From: JBOGFI01 sp050743365
GTDB taxonomy: Bacteria > Actinomycetota > Acidimicrobiia > IMCC26256 > JACDBD01
NCBI GenBank assembly: GCA_050743365.1
Contig: JBOGFI010000248.1
Span: forward strand, 1 to 12,802
Direction: 5' to 3'
Length of the DNA: 12,802 nucleotides
Shown: piece after piece, positions 1 through 7,270 of the stretch
Layout: each line of letters opens with the position of its first letter
How positions within the stretch are numbered: the stretch's first letter is position 1
The notes under the pieces: model-generated
The model's input: the letters and a program-made list of their open reading frames with translations, nothing else
Databases searched by the model: none
What the model was told of the DNA's origin: nothing
Made by a program: the position numbers and the translations under genes

Positions 1-1155
1 GCCGACCGGATAGGTGACGACCCGGACGCGGATGCCCGCATCGCGGGCGAGCGCCTCGGTGAGACCGACCGCGCCCACCTCGGGGTCGGTGAACACGACG
101 CGCGGGACGGTGCGGTGGTCGGCCCACGCCTCGACCGTCTTCCCGAGGATGGCGTCGGTCGCGATGCGGGCCTGGTACTTCGCCATGTGGGTCAGGAGGG
201 CACGGCCGTTGCAGTCGCCGATCGCGTAGAGCCAACCCCCGCCGACCCCGGTTGCCCGCAACCGGTCGTCGACCTCGATTGAGCGGCCGGGCTCGAGCCC
301 GACGGTCTCGAGCCCGATGTCGGCGGTGAGAGGCCGTCGTCCGACCGCCACGAGCAGCTCGTCGCCGGTGATCGAGCGGCCGTCCTCGAGGGTGACGGTG
401 ACCGGGCCGTCGCTGCCCTCCCGGCCGGCGGCGGTCATCTTCGTCCCGGTGATGACGTCGATCCCCTCAGCGTGGAACGCGGCCCGCAGCTCCTCCCCGG
501 CGAAGGGCTCCTCGTTCGGCACCAGCCGGTCGAGCGCCTCGATCACCGTCACCTCGGCGGCACCGAGGCGCCGCCAGGCCTGCGCCATCTCGACGCCGAC
601 CACGCCGCCGCCCAGGACCAGCAGGCGCCGGGGGACCTCCTTGGCCGAGGTGACGGCCCGACTGTCCCACGTGCGGATCTCGCGCAGGCCGTCGATGGGC
701 GGGATCGCGGCGGCCGAGCCCGTGGCGACCACCACTGCGATGCGGGCGGTGAGCCGCCGGGTCGAGCCGTCGGCGGCCTCGACCTCGACCGTCCGCTCCC
801 CGGCCAGGCGACCGTACCCGCGCACGAGCGTCCCGCCCTCGCCCTCGAGCCACTCGACCTGGCTCGTGTCGTCCCAGACGCTGGTGATCCGGTCCCGCCG
901 TTCGAGAGCCGCCGCCACGTCGATCCGGCCGGTGACGGCCTCACGGGCGCCGGGCACCCGGCGGACCGCCTCGAGCACCGCCCCGGGCCGCAGCAGCGCC
1001 TTGCTGGGCATGCACGCCCAGTACGAGCACTCGCCGCCGAGGAGCTCGGCCTCGACGACGGCGATGGACAGCCCGCACCCGGCGCAGCGCCCGGCGATGC
1101 TCTCGCCCGCAGGGCCGCCCCCGATCACGATCACGTCAAAGGTGTCGCTCGTCAT
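1..1155 (-). CDS. Class-I pyridine nucleotide-disulfide oxidoreductase (MerA/Lpd-like), C-terminus missing
   Basis: This is an FAD- and NAD(P)-dependent oxidoreductase of the dihydrolipoamide dehydrogenase/mercuric reductase superfamily, probably cytoplasmic. Reading the minus strand from the ATG at 1155 gives 385 codons with no stop, so the gene runs off the left edge. Visible in order: the FAD-binding GGGPAGES near residues 12-19, the redox-active pair in GGECSYWAC (Cys43 and Cys48), the second dinucleotide fold LGGGVVGVE near 181-189, VGRRPL near 271-276, and the FAD-contacting IGDCNG near 312-317. The sequence at about 346-385 starts the C-terminal dimerisation domain; roughly 80 residues, including the usual catalytic His-Glu of that domain, lie outside. 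The usual motif around the disulfide in lipoamide dehydrogenases is GGTCLNVGC, so this is a divergent subgroup and the substrate cannot be named. Soluble quinones, thiols or metals are possible. It is divergent from the DM13 membrane protein gene, another presumed redox protein. Confidence 0.9.
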   Translation of the reverse strand, partial: MTSDTFDVIVIGGGPAGESIAGRCAGCGLSIAVVEAELLGGECSYWACMPSKALLRPGAVLEAVRRVPGAREAVTGRIDVAAALERRDRITSVWDDTSQVEWLEGEGGTLVRGYGRLAGERTVEVEAADGSTRRLTARIAVVVATGSAAAIPPIDGLREIRTWDSRAVTSAKEVPRRLLVLGGGVVGVEMAQAWRRLGAAEVTVIEALDRLVPNEEPFAGEELRAAFHAEGIDVITGTKMTAAGREGSDGPVTVTLEDGRSITGDELLVAVGRRPLTADIGLETVGLEPGRSIEVDDRLRATGVGGGWLYAIGDCNGRALLTHMAKYQARIATDAILGKTVEAWADHRTVPRVVFTDPEVGAVGLTEALARDAGIRVRVVTYPVG

Positions 1156-1180
1156 GACCGGACAGTCTGCTACCAGGTCG

Positions 1181-1218
1181 CCACGTTTCGCGGGCGTGCT
1201 TACGATTCCCGAAACTGG
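1181..1218. repeat. Imperfect inverted repeat in the divergent intergenic region
   Basis: The left arm at 1181-1194 contains CCA, GTTTCG and GGG. The right arm at 1208-1218 reads CCCGAAACTGG, whose reverse complement matches the left arm apart from two single-base insertions. The arms flank a TACGAT box at 1201-1206 that could be the -10 element of the DM13 gene. This arrangement would suit an operator for a dimeric repressor acting on the divergent oxidoreductase and DM13 genes. It could also be chance in GC-rich DNA. Confidence 0.3.
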
Positions 1219-1274
1219 CCTGGGCCCGGGTTACGTCCTCGACCCGGTGAGGACAAGAATGGTGCTCACAACCC

Positions 1275-1280
1275 GAGGTG
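1275..1280 (+). promoter_or_regulatory. Shine-Dalgarno site that decides the DM13 gene start
   Basis: GAGGTG lies 6 bases before the ATG at 1287. A GTG at 1278 is in frame but sits inside this site, so the ATG is the better start. Confidence 0.6.
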
Positions 1281-1286
1281 ACCGCG

Positions 1287-2075
1287 ATGGCGACCAAGAT
1301 CGACGACCGGCCGGAGGCGCCGGGACCCGAGCCCCGCCGGAGGCCGCGGCGCAGCTGGGGGAACCGGGTCCTGGCGGCGCTGCCCGCGGTCGCCTTCCTG
1401 GCGACGTTCGGGTACTTCTTCGTCGACAACAACGAGGAGGCCCGCAGCGTCCTCGAGAGCGGCCGGGGCCTGCTCACCATGGCCGCGCTCTTCGTCGGGT
1501 ACGTCGTGCTGGCGTTCGCCCTCCGTCGGTTGGTCCGCTGGGCCTGGGTCGCGCCACTGGTGCTCACCGCGGTGATCCTGGCCTTGGCGGCGTGGATCGT
1601 CCGGCCCTACTACGTCGACGAGACCGACAACACCCGCCTCGTGAAGGAGGAAGTGAGGGACGCCTCCGAAGTCGAGGCCGAGGCGGAGGCGCCCGCGCCG
1701 CCCGCGTCGGGCGAGGCCCCGGCTCCGCCGCCCCCGGCCGAGCCCGTCCGCATCGCCGCCGGGTCACTCCAGGGGTTGGCAGGCCACGACGCGTCCGGCG
1801 GCGCGAGCCTCATCCGCCAGCCCGACGGGTCGTTCGTCGTGCGGTTCGAGAGCTTCGACATCGAGGGCACGCCCGCCCCGCACGTCTACCTGATCGAGGG
1901 CACCGATCAGCGCAACCCGGGCGGCCTCGACCTCGGCGACCTACGCGGCAACGTGGGCGACGGGTCCGACTACGCGGTTCCCGCCGGCGCCCAGCCGGCG
2001 GCCGGCTGGACGGTCCTGGTCTGGTGCGACAGCTTCTCGGTGCCGATCACGAACGCCACCCTGACACCCTCCTGA
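1287..2075 (+). CDS. Three-helix membrane protein with C-terminal DM13 domain
   Basis: The 262-residue product has a basic, proline-rich cytoplasmic N-terminus (residues 1-27). Three hydrophobic helices follow at about 28-46, 62-79 and 86-105. A linker rich in Glu, Ala and Pro spans about 118-153. From about 155 to 260 the sequence fits the DM13 domain: GLAGHDASGGASLI, an APHVYLIEG strand, LGDLRGNVGDGSDYAVP, and VWCDSFSV with the single conserved Cys247. DM13 domains are known from animal and bacterial proteins and were predicted to carry a cysteine-based redox or electron-transfer function; that role is inferred, not demonstrated here. With three helices and an inside N-terminus the DM13 domain would face outside. 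The start is the ATG preceded by GAGGTG. It is divergent from a flavin disulfide oxidoreductase gene, and pheA follows 42 bases downstream with its own promoter. Confidence 0.82.
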   Translation: MATKIDDRPEAPGPEPRRRPRRSWGNRVLAALPAVAFLATFGYFFVDNNEEARSVLESGRGLLTMAALFVGYVVLAFALRRLVRWAWVAPLVLTAVILALAAWIVRPYYVDETDNTRLVKEEVRDASEVEAEAEAPAPPASGEAPAPPPPAEPVRIAAGSLQGLAGHDASGGASLIRQPDGSFVVRFESFDIEGTPAPHVYLIEGTDQRNPGGLDLGDLRGNVGDGSDYAVPAGAQPAAGWTVLVWCDSFSVPITNATLTPS

Positions 2076-2105
2076 TCTAACACCCGGCGCGCGCGAGCCG
2101 TCCCC

Positions 2106-2111
2106 TAGCAT
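2106..2111 (+). promoter_or_regulatory. Candidate -10 box of pheA-serS (leaderless)
   Basis: TAGCAT ends 6 bases before the GTG start of pheA. No Shine-Dalgarno sequence precedes that start, so transcription probably begins at or next to the start codon. No clear -35 element is visible. Confidence 0.5.
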
Positions 2112-2117
2112 GCGAGC

Positions 2118-3056
2118 GTGGCGCGCATCGGATTTCTCGGACCTCACGGCACGTACGCGGAAGAGGCGCTTCTCACCCAACCCGATCTCTCCGCGGGTGA
2201 GCAGGTCGCGTTGCGCTCGGTCCCCGACGTGATCACCGCGGTCGAGCGGGGCGACGTCGAGCTCGGGATCGTGCCGATCGAGAACTCGATCGAGGGCACC
2301 GTGACCGTGACGCTCGACACCCTCGCGTTCGACACCGATCTCCTCGTTCAGCGCGAGATCGACCTGCCCGTGTCGCTCAACCTGTGCGCCCGGCCCGGCA
2401 CGAGGCTCGGCGACGTGACCACCGTGCTCTCGCACCCGAACCCGCTGGGACAGTGCCGGGTGTGGTTGACCCGCAAGCTGCCCGACGTCGAGACCGTCGC
2501 GACCAACTCCACCGCCGAGGCGGCGGAGCAGGTCGCGAGCTCCGAGCGGCCCGGGCTGGCGTCGATCGGCCCCGCGCGCGGCGCGCGGCTTCACGGCCTC
2601 GAGCTGCTGGCCACCGAGATCGAGGACCACCCGGAGAACCAGACCCGCTTCGTCCTCGTCGGCCACGGCGTCCCCGCGCCGACCGGCCACGACAAGACGT
2701 CGATCGTCTGCTTCCAGCGGGAGGACCGGCCCGGCTCGTTGCTGGCGATCCTCCAGGAGTTCGCGGCCCGCGCCATCAACCTGACCAAGCTCGAGTCGCG
2801 CCCCACCAAGCGGACCCTGGGCGACTACTGCTTCTTCATCGACTTCAGCGGCCACGTGGTCGACGAGCTCGTCGCCGACTGCCTGCGCAACCTGCGGGCG
2901 AAGCAGGCGGAGGTGAAGTTCCTCGGGTCGTACCCGGTGGCCGGGGAGGCCGACGCCCACGCCCGGCGGGAGGCGGCCGGCCGGGCCTGGCGCGACGCCG
3001 GCGAGTGGATCGACGACCTGCGGGAGCGTGTGCGCCCGCAGGGCGACGTCACGTGA
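2118..3056 (+). CDS. pheA: Prephenate dehydratase
   Basis: This enzyme converts prephenate to phenylpyruvate, the committed step to phenylalanine, in the cytoplasm. The 312-residue protein is a monofunctional dehydratase without a chorismate mutase domain. The catalytic domain (about 1-185) starts IGFLGPHGTYAEEA, contains VPIENSIEG at 52-60 and carries the family's TRF motif at 176-178 (NQTRFVLVG). An ACT regulatory domain follows (about 193-272) with DRPGSL and the ESRP motif at 226-229, which binds phenylalanine, so feedback inhibition is expected. A hydrophilic tail of about 40 residues extends past the ACT domain. The start is the GTG at 2118, placed directly after a TAGCAT box. The stop overlaps the serS start by 4 bases. 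The pheA-serS neighbourhood is also seen in other actinobacteria, which supports the assignment. Confidence 0.96.
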   Translation: MARIGFLGPHGTYAEEALLTQPDLSAGEQVALRSVPDVITAVERGDVELGIVPIENSIEGTVTVTLDTLAFDTDLLVQREIDLPVSLNLCARPGTRLGDVTTVLSHPNPLGQCRVWLTRKLPDVETVATNSTAEAAEQVASSERPGLASIGPARGARLHGLELLATEIEDHPENQTRFVLVGHGVPAPTGHDKTSIVCFQREDRPGSLLAILQEFAARAINLTKLESRPTKRTLGDYCFFIDFSGHVVDELVADCLRNLRAKQAEVKFLGSYPVAGEADAHARREAAGRAWRDAGEWIDDLRERVRPQGDVT

Positions 3057-4306
3057 TCGACCTGCGTCGACTGCGCGAGGAGCCGGAGTACCGAAGGGGC
3101 ATCGAGCGCAAGCAGGTGGGCGAGGGCCTGCTCGACGAGGTGCTGGCGGCAGACGAGGCGCACCGGCGCTTGCTCACGGAGGTCGAGGACCTGCGAGCGC
3201 GCCAGAACGCGGCGTCGAAGGAGATCGCGAACGCGTCACCCGACGAGCGCAAGGCCCGGATCGGCGCCGCGGCGGCGCTGAAGGACGAGCTGGCGACCAA
3301 GGAGCTGGCGCTGACCGAGGCCGCGGCGGCGCTGCGCCAGCTGACGCTCCAGGTGCCCAACCCGGCGCACGAGTCCGTGCCCGACGGGGCCGAGGACGAC
3401 GCCGAGGTCGTGCGCGTCGTGGGCGAGCCCGGCTCGGCGCCGCCGCTCGACCACGCCGCCTTCGGGGAACGTCTCGGGTTCGTCGAGACGGCGCATGCCG
3501 TCGAGCTCAGCGGGTCGCGCTTCGCGTACCTCCTGCGGGAGGCCGTCCTCGTCGAGCTCGCCCTGGTGCAGTGGGTGATGGGGAAGCTGGCAACGGGTGG
3601 CTTCACGCCGGTCGTCCCGCCCGTCCTCGTGCGCGAGCAGGCGATGGAGGAGGCCGGGTTCTTCCCCACCGACCGCCATCAGGTGTACGAGGTCGACGGC
3701 GGCGAGCTGTTCCTCGTGGGTACGAGCGAGATCCCGCTGTCGGGGATGCACCGGGGCGAGATCCTCGACGAGGAACGGCTGCCGCTTCGCTACGGAGGCT
3801 TCTCCTCCAACTTCCGGCGGGAGGCCGGCACCTACGGCAAGGACACGCGTGGCATCTTCCGGCTCCACCAGTTCGACAAGGTGGAGATGTTCTCGTTCGC
3901 CCATCCCGACCGGTCGTGGGAGGAGCACGAGGCGCTGCTCGCGATCGAGGAGTCGATCGTCGGCGAGCTCGGCCTGCCGTACCGCGTGGTGAGCATGGCC
4001 TCCGGCGACCTCGGCCCGGCCGCGGCCAAGAAATACGACATCGAGGTATGGCTGCCTTCGGAGGGGCGCTACCGCGAGCTCACGTCGTGCTCCAACTACA
4101 CCGATTACTCCGCTCGCAGGCTCGGCACGCGGCTGCGGGCCGATGGAGGCACGCGTCTCGTGCACACGCTCAACGGGACCGCCTGCGCGATCGGGCGGAC
4201 CCTCGTGTTCCTGTTCGAGCACTGCCAGCGGCCCGACGGGTCGTTCACGGTGCCCGACGTGCTCGTACCGCTGTGCGGCTTCGACCGGGTCGGCCCCCGA
4301 ACCTGA
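3053..4306 (+). CDS. serS: Seryl-tRNA synthetase
   Basis: This class-II aminoacyl-tRNA synthetase charges tRNA-Ser (and tRNA-Sec where present) with serine. The product is 417 residues, the usual bacterial length. The N-terminal arm (about 27-100) is the long antiparallel coiled coil that contacts the long variable arm of tRNA-Ser. The catalytic domain contains TSE at 224-226 (serine binding), motif 2 with FRREAG at 254-259 followed by the GIFRLHQFDKVE segment, and motif 3 as NGTACAIGRT at 374-383. The start is a GTG that overlaps the pheA stop as GTGA, so its translation is probably coupled to pheA. A tRNA-Ser(UGA) gene begins 26 bases downstream, placing the synthetase and one of its substrates side by side. 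Confidence 0.98.
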   Translation: MIDLRRLREEPEYRRGIERKQVGEGLLDEVLAADEAHRRLLTEVEDLRARQNAASKEIANASPDERKARIGAAAALKDELATKELALTEAAAALRQLTLQVPNPAHESVPDGAEDDAEVVRVVGEPGSAPPLDHAAFGERLGFVETAHAVELSGSRFAYLLREAVLVELALVQWVMGKLATGGFTPVVPPVLVREQAMEEAGFFPTDRHQVYEVDGGELFLVGTSEIPLSGMHRGEILDEERLPLRYGGFSSNFRREAGTYGKDTRGIFRLHQFDKVEMFSFAHPDRSWEEHEALLAIEESIVGELGLPYRVVSMASGDLGPAAAKKYDIEVWLPSEGRYRELTSCSNYTDYSARRLGTRLRADGGTRLVHTLNGTACAIGRTLVFLFEHCQRPDGSFTVPDVLVPLCGFDRVGPRT

Positions 4307-4319
4307 GCCGATCTTCACG

Positions 4320-4325
4320 TACCCT
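4320..4325 (+). promoter_or_regulatory. Candidate -10 box of tRNA-Ser(UGA)
   Basis: TACCCT ends 7 bases before the first base of the tRNA. The tRNA could therefore be transcribed from its own promoter with almost no leader, as well as by read-through from serS. Confidence 0.45.
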
Positions 4326-4332
4326 CGTTGCC

Positions 4333-4420
4333 GGAGGGGTGCCGGAGCGGCCGAACGGGACGGTCTTGAAAATCGTTGAGGCGCGAGCCTCCGTGGGTTC
4401 GAATCCCACTCCCTCCGCCA
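4333..4420 (+). tRNA. serT: tRNA-Ser(UGA)
   Basis: The acceptor stem is GGAGGGG (4333-4339) paired with TCCCTCC, followed by discriminator G and an encoded CCA at 4418-4420. The anticodon stem is ACGGT/ATCGT around the loop CTTGAAA, giving anticodon TGA at 4367-4369, which reads UCA and probably other UCN codons. The T arm is GTGGG-TTCGAAT-CCCAC. A long variable arm, typical of serine tRNAs, lies between the anticodon and T stems. Confidence 0.97.
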
Positions 4421-4463
4421 CTCGCTCCGCTGCCGCCGGGCCTGACGCGGCGCGGCGCGCGCG

Positions 4464-4469
4464 TACGCT
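4464..4469 (+). promoter_or_regulatory. Candidate -10 box of the alpha-glucosidase gene
   Basis: TACGCT ends 8 bases before the ATG at 4478 and no ribosome site lies between, suggesting a nearly leaderless transcript. The same TACGCTCG string precedes the P450 remnant at 12180. Confidence 0.5.
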
Positions 4470-4477
4470 CGCTCGCC

Positions 4478-6091
4478 ATGACCGTCGATCGCGTCTGGTG
4501 GAAGGACGGCGTCCACTACCAGATCTACCCCCGGTCGTTCGCCGACTCCGACGGCGACGGCGTGGGCGACCTGCGCGGCATCATCGGCCGGCTCGACCAC
4601 CTGGCCTGGCTCGGGGTCGACGGAGCGTGGCTGTCGCCGATCACGGTGTCGCCCGACGCCGACTGGGGCTACGACGTCGCCGACTACACCGGCGTGCAGC
4701 CCGTGCTCGGGACCCTCCACGATGTCGACGAGCTGATCACTGAGGCCTCGAAGCGGGAGCTCGAGGTCATCCTCGATCTCGTCCCCAATCACACGAGCAT
4801 CCAGCACCCGTGGTTCGCGGAGGCGCGCTCGTCGCGCGACAACCCGAAGCGCGACTGGTACGTGTGGGCGGATCCCAAGGTCGACGGGTCGCCGCCCAAC
4901 AACTGGGTCAGCAGCTTCGGCGGGCCGGCGTGGACGCTCGACGAGGCGACCGGCCAGTACTACCTCCACAACTTCACGCCCGGTCAGCCCGATCTCAACT
5001 GGTGGAGCGAGGAGGTGCGCGCCGAGTTCGACCGCATCCTCCGCTTCTGGTTCGACCGGGGGGTGGCCGGGTTCCGCATCGACGTGGTGCACATGGTCGT
5101 GAAGGACCGGGAGCTGCGCGACAACCCGCCCGTGACCGACACCGACCACTGGATGCATCGACTGCGTGGCCAGCGCCCGGTCTACAACTCGTGCCGGCCC
5201 GAGGTGCACGACGTGATCCGCCGGTGGCGGGCGGTCGCCGACTCCTACGAGCCCCCACGCGTGCTGATCGGCGAGACGTTCGTGTTCGACGTCCCGACCA
5301 TGGCGTCGTTCTACGGCGCCGGCGACGAGCTCAACCTCGCCTTCAACATCCCGTTGCTCCACGCCCCGTTCGAGGCGGACGCGCTCCGCAGGATCGTGGA
5401 GGAGACCGAGGCCGAGATCCCGCCGGGCTGCTGGCCGGTGTGGACCGGCGGCAACCACGACGTCTACCGGTTCCCGTCACGCTGGGCCGGCGGCGACCCG
5501 GCCAAGGCCCGGTGCGCGCTGATGATGGTGCTGACGCTGCGCGGCGCGGCCTTCCTCTACTACGGCGACGAGATCGGCATGCCCGACACCGAGATCCCGC
5601 AAGCGCACCTGCGCGACCCGGTGGGCATCAGGTTCTACCCTGCGTTCGGGCGTGATCCCGAGCGCACGCCCATGCACTGGAGCCCGAAGTCCGGCGGCGG
5701 CTTCTCGACCGATCCCGGTGCCGAGCCCTGGCTGCCGTACGGCGACGCGGCGGCCTGCAACGTGGTGGACCAGCGCCGCGACCCGCACTCCATGCTCTCG
5801 CTGTGCCGCGACCTGATCGGGCTACGCGACGCCCTGCCCGACCTGCGGCGGGGTGAGTACGAGACGCTCGTCGCCGCGGGCGGGCTGTGGGCTTGGCGCC
5901 GGGGCGAGCGGGTGGCGGTGGCGCTCAACCTCGCCGACGACCCCGCGAGCCTCGAGAACCTCGAGGGCATGGTGCGGATCGGCACGAGGCGCGAGCGAGA
6001 CGGCGAGCGTGTCGACGGGCGCCTCGAGCTCGGCGGGTGGGAGGCAGCCGTCGTCTGGCTCGACGGGGAGCCTCGCGCGACACCGATGTGA
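4478..6091 (+). CDS. GH13 alpha-glucosidase (oligo-1,6-glucosidase type)
   Basis: This cytoplasmic glycoside hydrolase of family GH13 probably releases glucose from short alpha-glucosides such as maltose, isomaltose, trehalose-like sugars or sucrose; the exact linkage cannot be read from sequence. The 537 residues match the usual size of the alpha-glucosidase subfamilies and there is no signal peptide. The (beta/alpha)8 barrel shows VHYQIYPRSFADSDGDGVGDL at the start, DLVPNHTS near 100-107, the nucleophile in GFRIDVVHM (Asp202), the acid/base in VLIGETF (Glu266) and the transition-state stabiliser in GGNHD (Asp328). FLYYGDEIGM marks late barrel sequence, and a short beta domain closes the protein. 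An in-frame upstream extension would run through the tRNA gene, so the ATG after the TACGCT box is preferred. The GNAT gene overlaps its stop by 4 bases. Confidence 0.95.
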   Translation: MTVDRVWWKDGVHYQIYPRSFADSDGDGVGDLRGIIGRLDHLAWLGVDGAWLSPITVSPDADWGYDVADYTGVQPVLGTLHDVDELITEASKRELEVILDLVPNHTSIQHPWFAEARSSRDNPKRDWYVWADPKVDGSPPNNWVSSFGGPAWTLDEATGQYYLHNFTPGQPDLNWWSEEVRAEFDRILRFWFDRGVAGFRIDVVHMVVKDRELRDNPPVTDTDHWMHRLRGQRPVYNSCRPEVHDVIRRWRAVADSYEPPRVLIGETFVFDVPTMASFYGAGDELNLAFNIPLLHAPFEADALRRIVEETEAEIPPGCWPVWTGGNHDVYRFPSRWAGGDPAKARCALMMVLTLRGAAFLYYGDEIGMPDTEIPQAHLRDPVGIRFYPAFGRDPERTPMHWSPKSGGGFSTDPGAEPWLPYGDAAACNVVDQRRDPHSMLSLCRDLIGLRDALPDLRRGEYETLVAAGGLWAWRRGERVAVALNLADDPASLENLEGMVRIGTRRERDGERVDGRLELGGWEAAVVWLDGEPRATPM

Positions 6092-6558
6092 CCAGCCTGG
6101 ACGTCCGAGCCGCCGGCGGCGAAGACGACTACCGCCTCGCTCGGGAGCTGATCACCGAGTACCTCGCGTCCTTGCCTTTCGAGGTCGACTTCCAGGACGT
6201 CGAGGCCGAGCTGGGCGACCTTCCCGCCCACTACGGCCCGCCCGCGGGCGCGGTCCTCATCGGCTTCGTCGACGGCAGCGCCGGCGGCGTTGTTGCGCTG
6301 TGCCGCTTCAACGGCCCGACGTGCGAGATGAAGCGGATGTTCGTGCGCCCGGAGCACCGTGGGAGAGGGCTCGGGCGTCGCCTCGCGGAGGAGGTCATCG
6401 GCGCCGCGAGGATGCTCGGGTACACGCAGATGCTCCTCGACACCGTGCAGGAGCTGGATGCTGCCAACGCGCTCTACGAATCACTCGGGTTCCGCGACGT
6501 CCCTTCGTACCGCTACAACCCGCGGCCCGACGCCCGCTACCTCGCGCTCGAGCTGTAA
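6088..6558 (+). CDS. GNAT family N-acetyltransferase
   Basis: This small cytoplasmic acyltransferase (156 residues) would transfer an acetyl group from acetyl-CoA to an amine; the substrate is unknown. The acetyl-CoA pyrophosphate loop is clear in motif A, MKRMFVRPEHRGRGLGRRL (about residues 75-93), preceded by the strand GGVVALCRF. The C-terminal part contains LYESLGFRDV, the usual GNAT motif B region. The start is the GTG at 6088, overlapping the alpha-glucosidase stop as GTGA, so the two are probably co-translated. A metabolic link between them is not evident. The gene stops 4 bases from the end of the convergent membrane protein gene, leaving no room for a separate terminator. Confidence 0.9.
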   Translation: MTSLDVRAAGGEDDYRLARELITEYLASLPFEVDFQDVEAELGDLPAHYGPPAGAVLIGFVDGSAGGVVALCRFNGPTCEMKRMFVRPEHRGRGLGRRLAEEVIGAARMLGYTQMLLDTVQELDAANALYESLGFRDVPSYRYNPRPDARYLALEL

Positions 6559-6562
6559 GCGC

Positions 6563-7270
6563 TCACGCCTCGCTGGGTTCCGCGCCCGGAGGGAGCGTCC
6601 CCGTTTCCATCGCCTCGATGGCCCAGCCCCACTCCGCGCTGCGGCGGAAGCTCCGGACCGCGTACCAGATCGACCACGACATCATTCCGACGATCATCGG
6701 GACGCCCGTAGCCAGGTTGACCACCACGTAGAGGTCGACGCCGAGGCCGAGCAGCGTCGCCGCCCGCAGCCCGCTCCGGAACAGCTGATACGCACCCCAC
6801 GCGTACGACAGGCGGCTGAACACGCGCCGGAACGTCTCCGACCGCCGGACTTCGTCCGGGAACGGGAACAGCTCGTTGGCGAACACACCCGTCAGGGGCT
6901 TCCCGATCACGGCGGAGCCGATGAACGCGACACCCCACAGACCGCTGATGATCACCGGCTGGATCAGGTACAGCTCGGCGCTGCGGGTGACGATCCCGAC
7001 CACTGCCTGGATGAGGACGAGCGCGAGGGCGAGACGCACGAGGATGCCCGACCGGTCCCGGCTGCGCTCGAAGCGCAACGCGAGCAACGCCACCGCGGTG
7101 GCGGCGAGGATGCCCCACACGATCCCGGCGAGCTTCCACAGCACGTAGAAGGTGAGCACGGGGCCGAAGGCATCGCGGGCGAATCGCGGCCCGCTGCCCA
7201 GAAGTATCGAGCGCACCGTGATGGGTGGCAGCTCGACGGCGTTTTCGCGCCCGGGGCTGGGCTCGGTCAC
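6563..7270 (-). CDS. VC0807-type multi-pass membrane protein of unknown function
   Basis: The 235-residue product is an integral membrane protein. Hydrophobic stretches lie at about 36-66 (probably two helices), 77-96, 101-122, 158-178 and 180-206. Recognisable segments are RDAFGPVLTFYVLWKLAG, LIQAVVGIVTRSAELYLIQP, IGKPLTGVFANE and FPFPDEVRRSETFRRVF. These resemble the widespread actinobacterial proteins called VC0807 family or septation-protein-A-like; I name the family from memory and the function is unknown. The start is the GTG at 7270, which overlaps the stop of the upstream PHP gene as GTGA, so translation is likely coupled. The C-terminal tail is short and polar. It converges on the GNAT gene with a 4-base gap. 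Confidence 0.75.
   Translation of the reverse strand: MTEPSPGRENAVELPPITVRSILLGSGPRFARDAFGPVLTFYVLWKLAGIVWGILAATAVALLALRFERSRDRSGILVRLALALVLIQAVVGIVTRSAELYLIQPVIISGLWGVAFIGSAVIGKPLTGVFANELFPFPDEVRRSETFRRVFSRLSYAWGAYQLFRSGLRAATLLGLGVDLYVVVNLATGVPMIVGMMSWSIWYAVRSFRRSAEWGWAIEAMETGTLPPGAEPSEA

Noticed and set aside
317..2080. Plus-strand open frame of 587 codons across the flavin oxidoreductase and DM13 genes
   Set aside because: The product is rich in Ser, Arg and Pro with no domain. It is antisense to a gene with complete FAD and disulfide motifs and out of frame with DM13.
2384..3052. Upstream in-frame extension of serS
   Set aside because: It lies inside pheA in another frame and has no relation to synthetase N-termini; the GTG at 3053 gives the normal length.
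3236..5458. Minus-strand open frame of 740 codons opposite serS, tRNA-Ser and the alpha-glucosidase gene
   Set aside because: It crosses a tRNA and two confidently identified genes antisense; long antisense frames are expected at this GC content.
6559..6562. Terminator between the convergent GNAT and membrane protein genes
   Set aside because: Only 4 bases separate the stops and I see no clear hairpin with a T-run around them.
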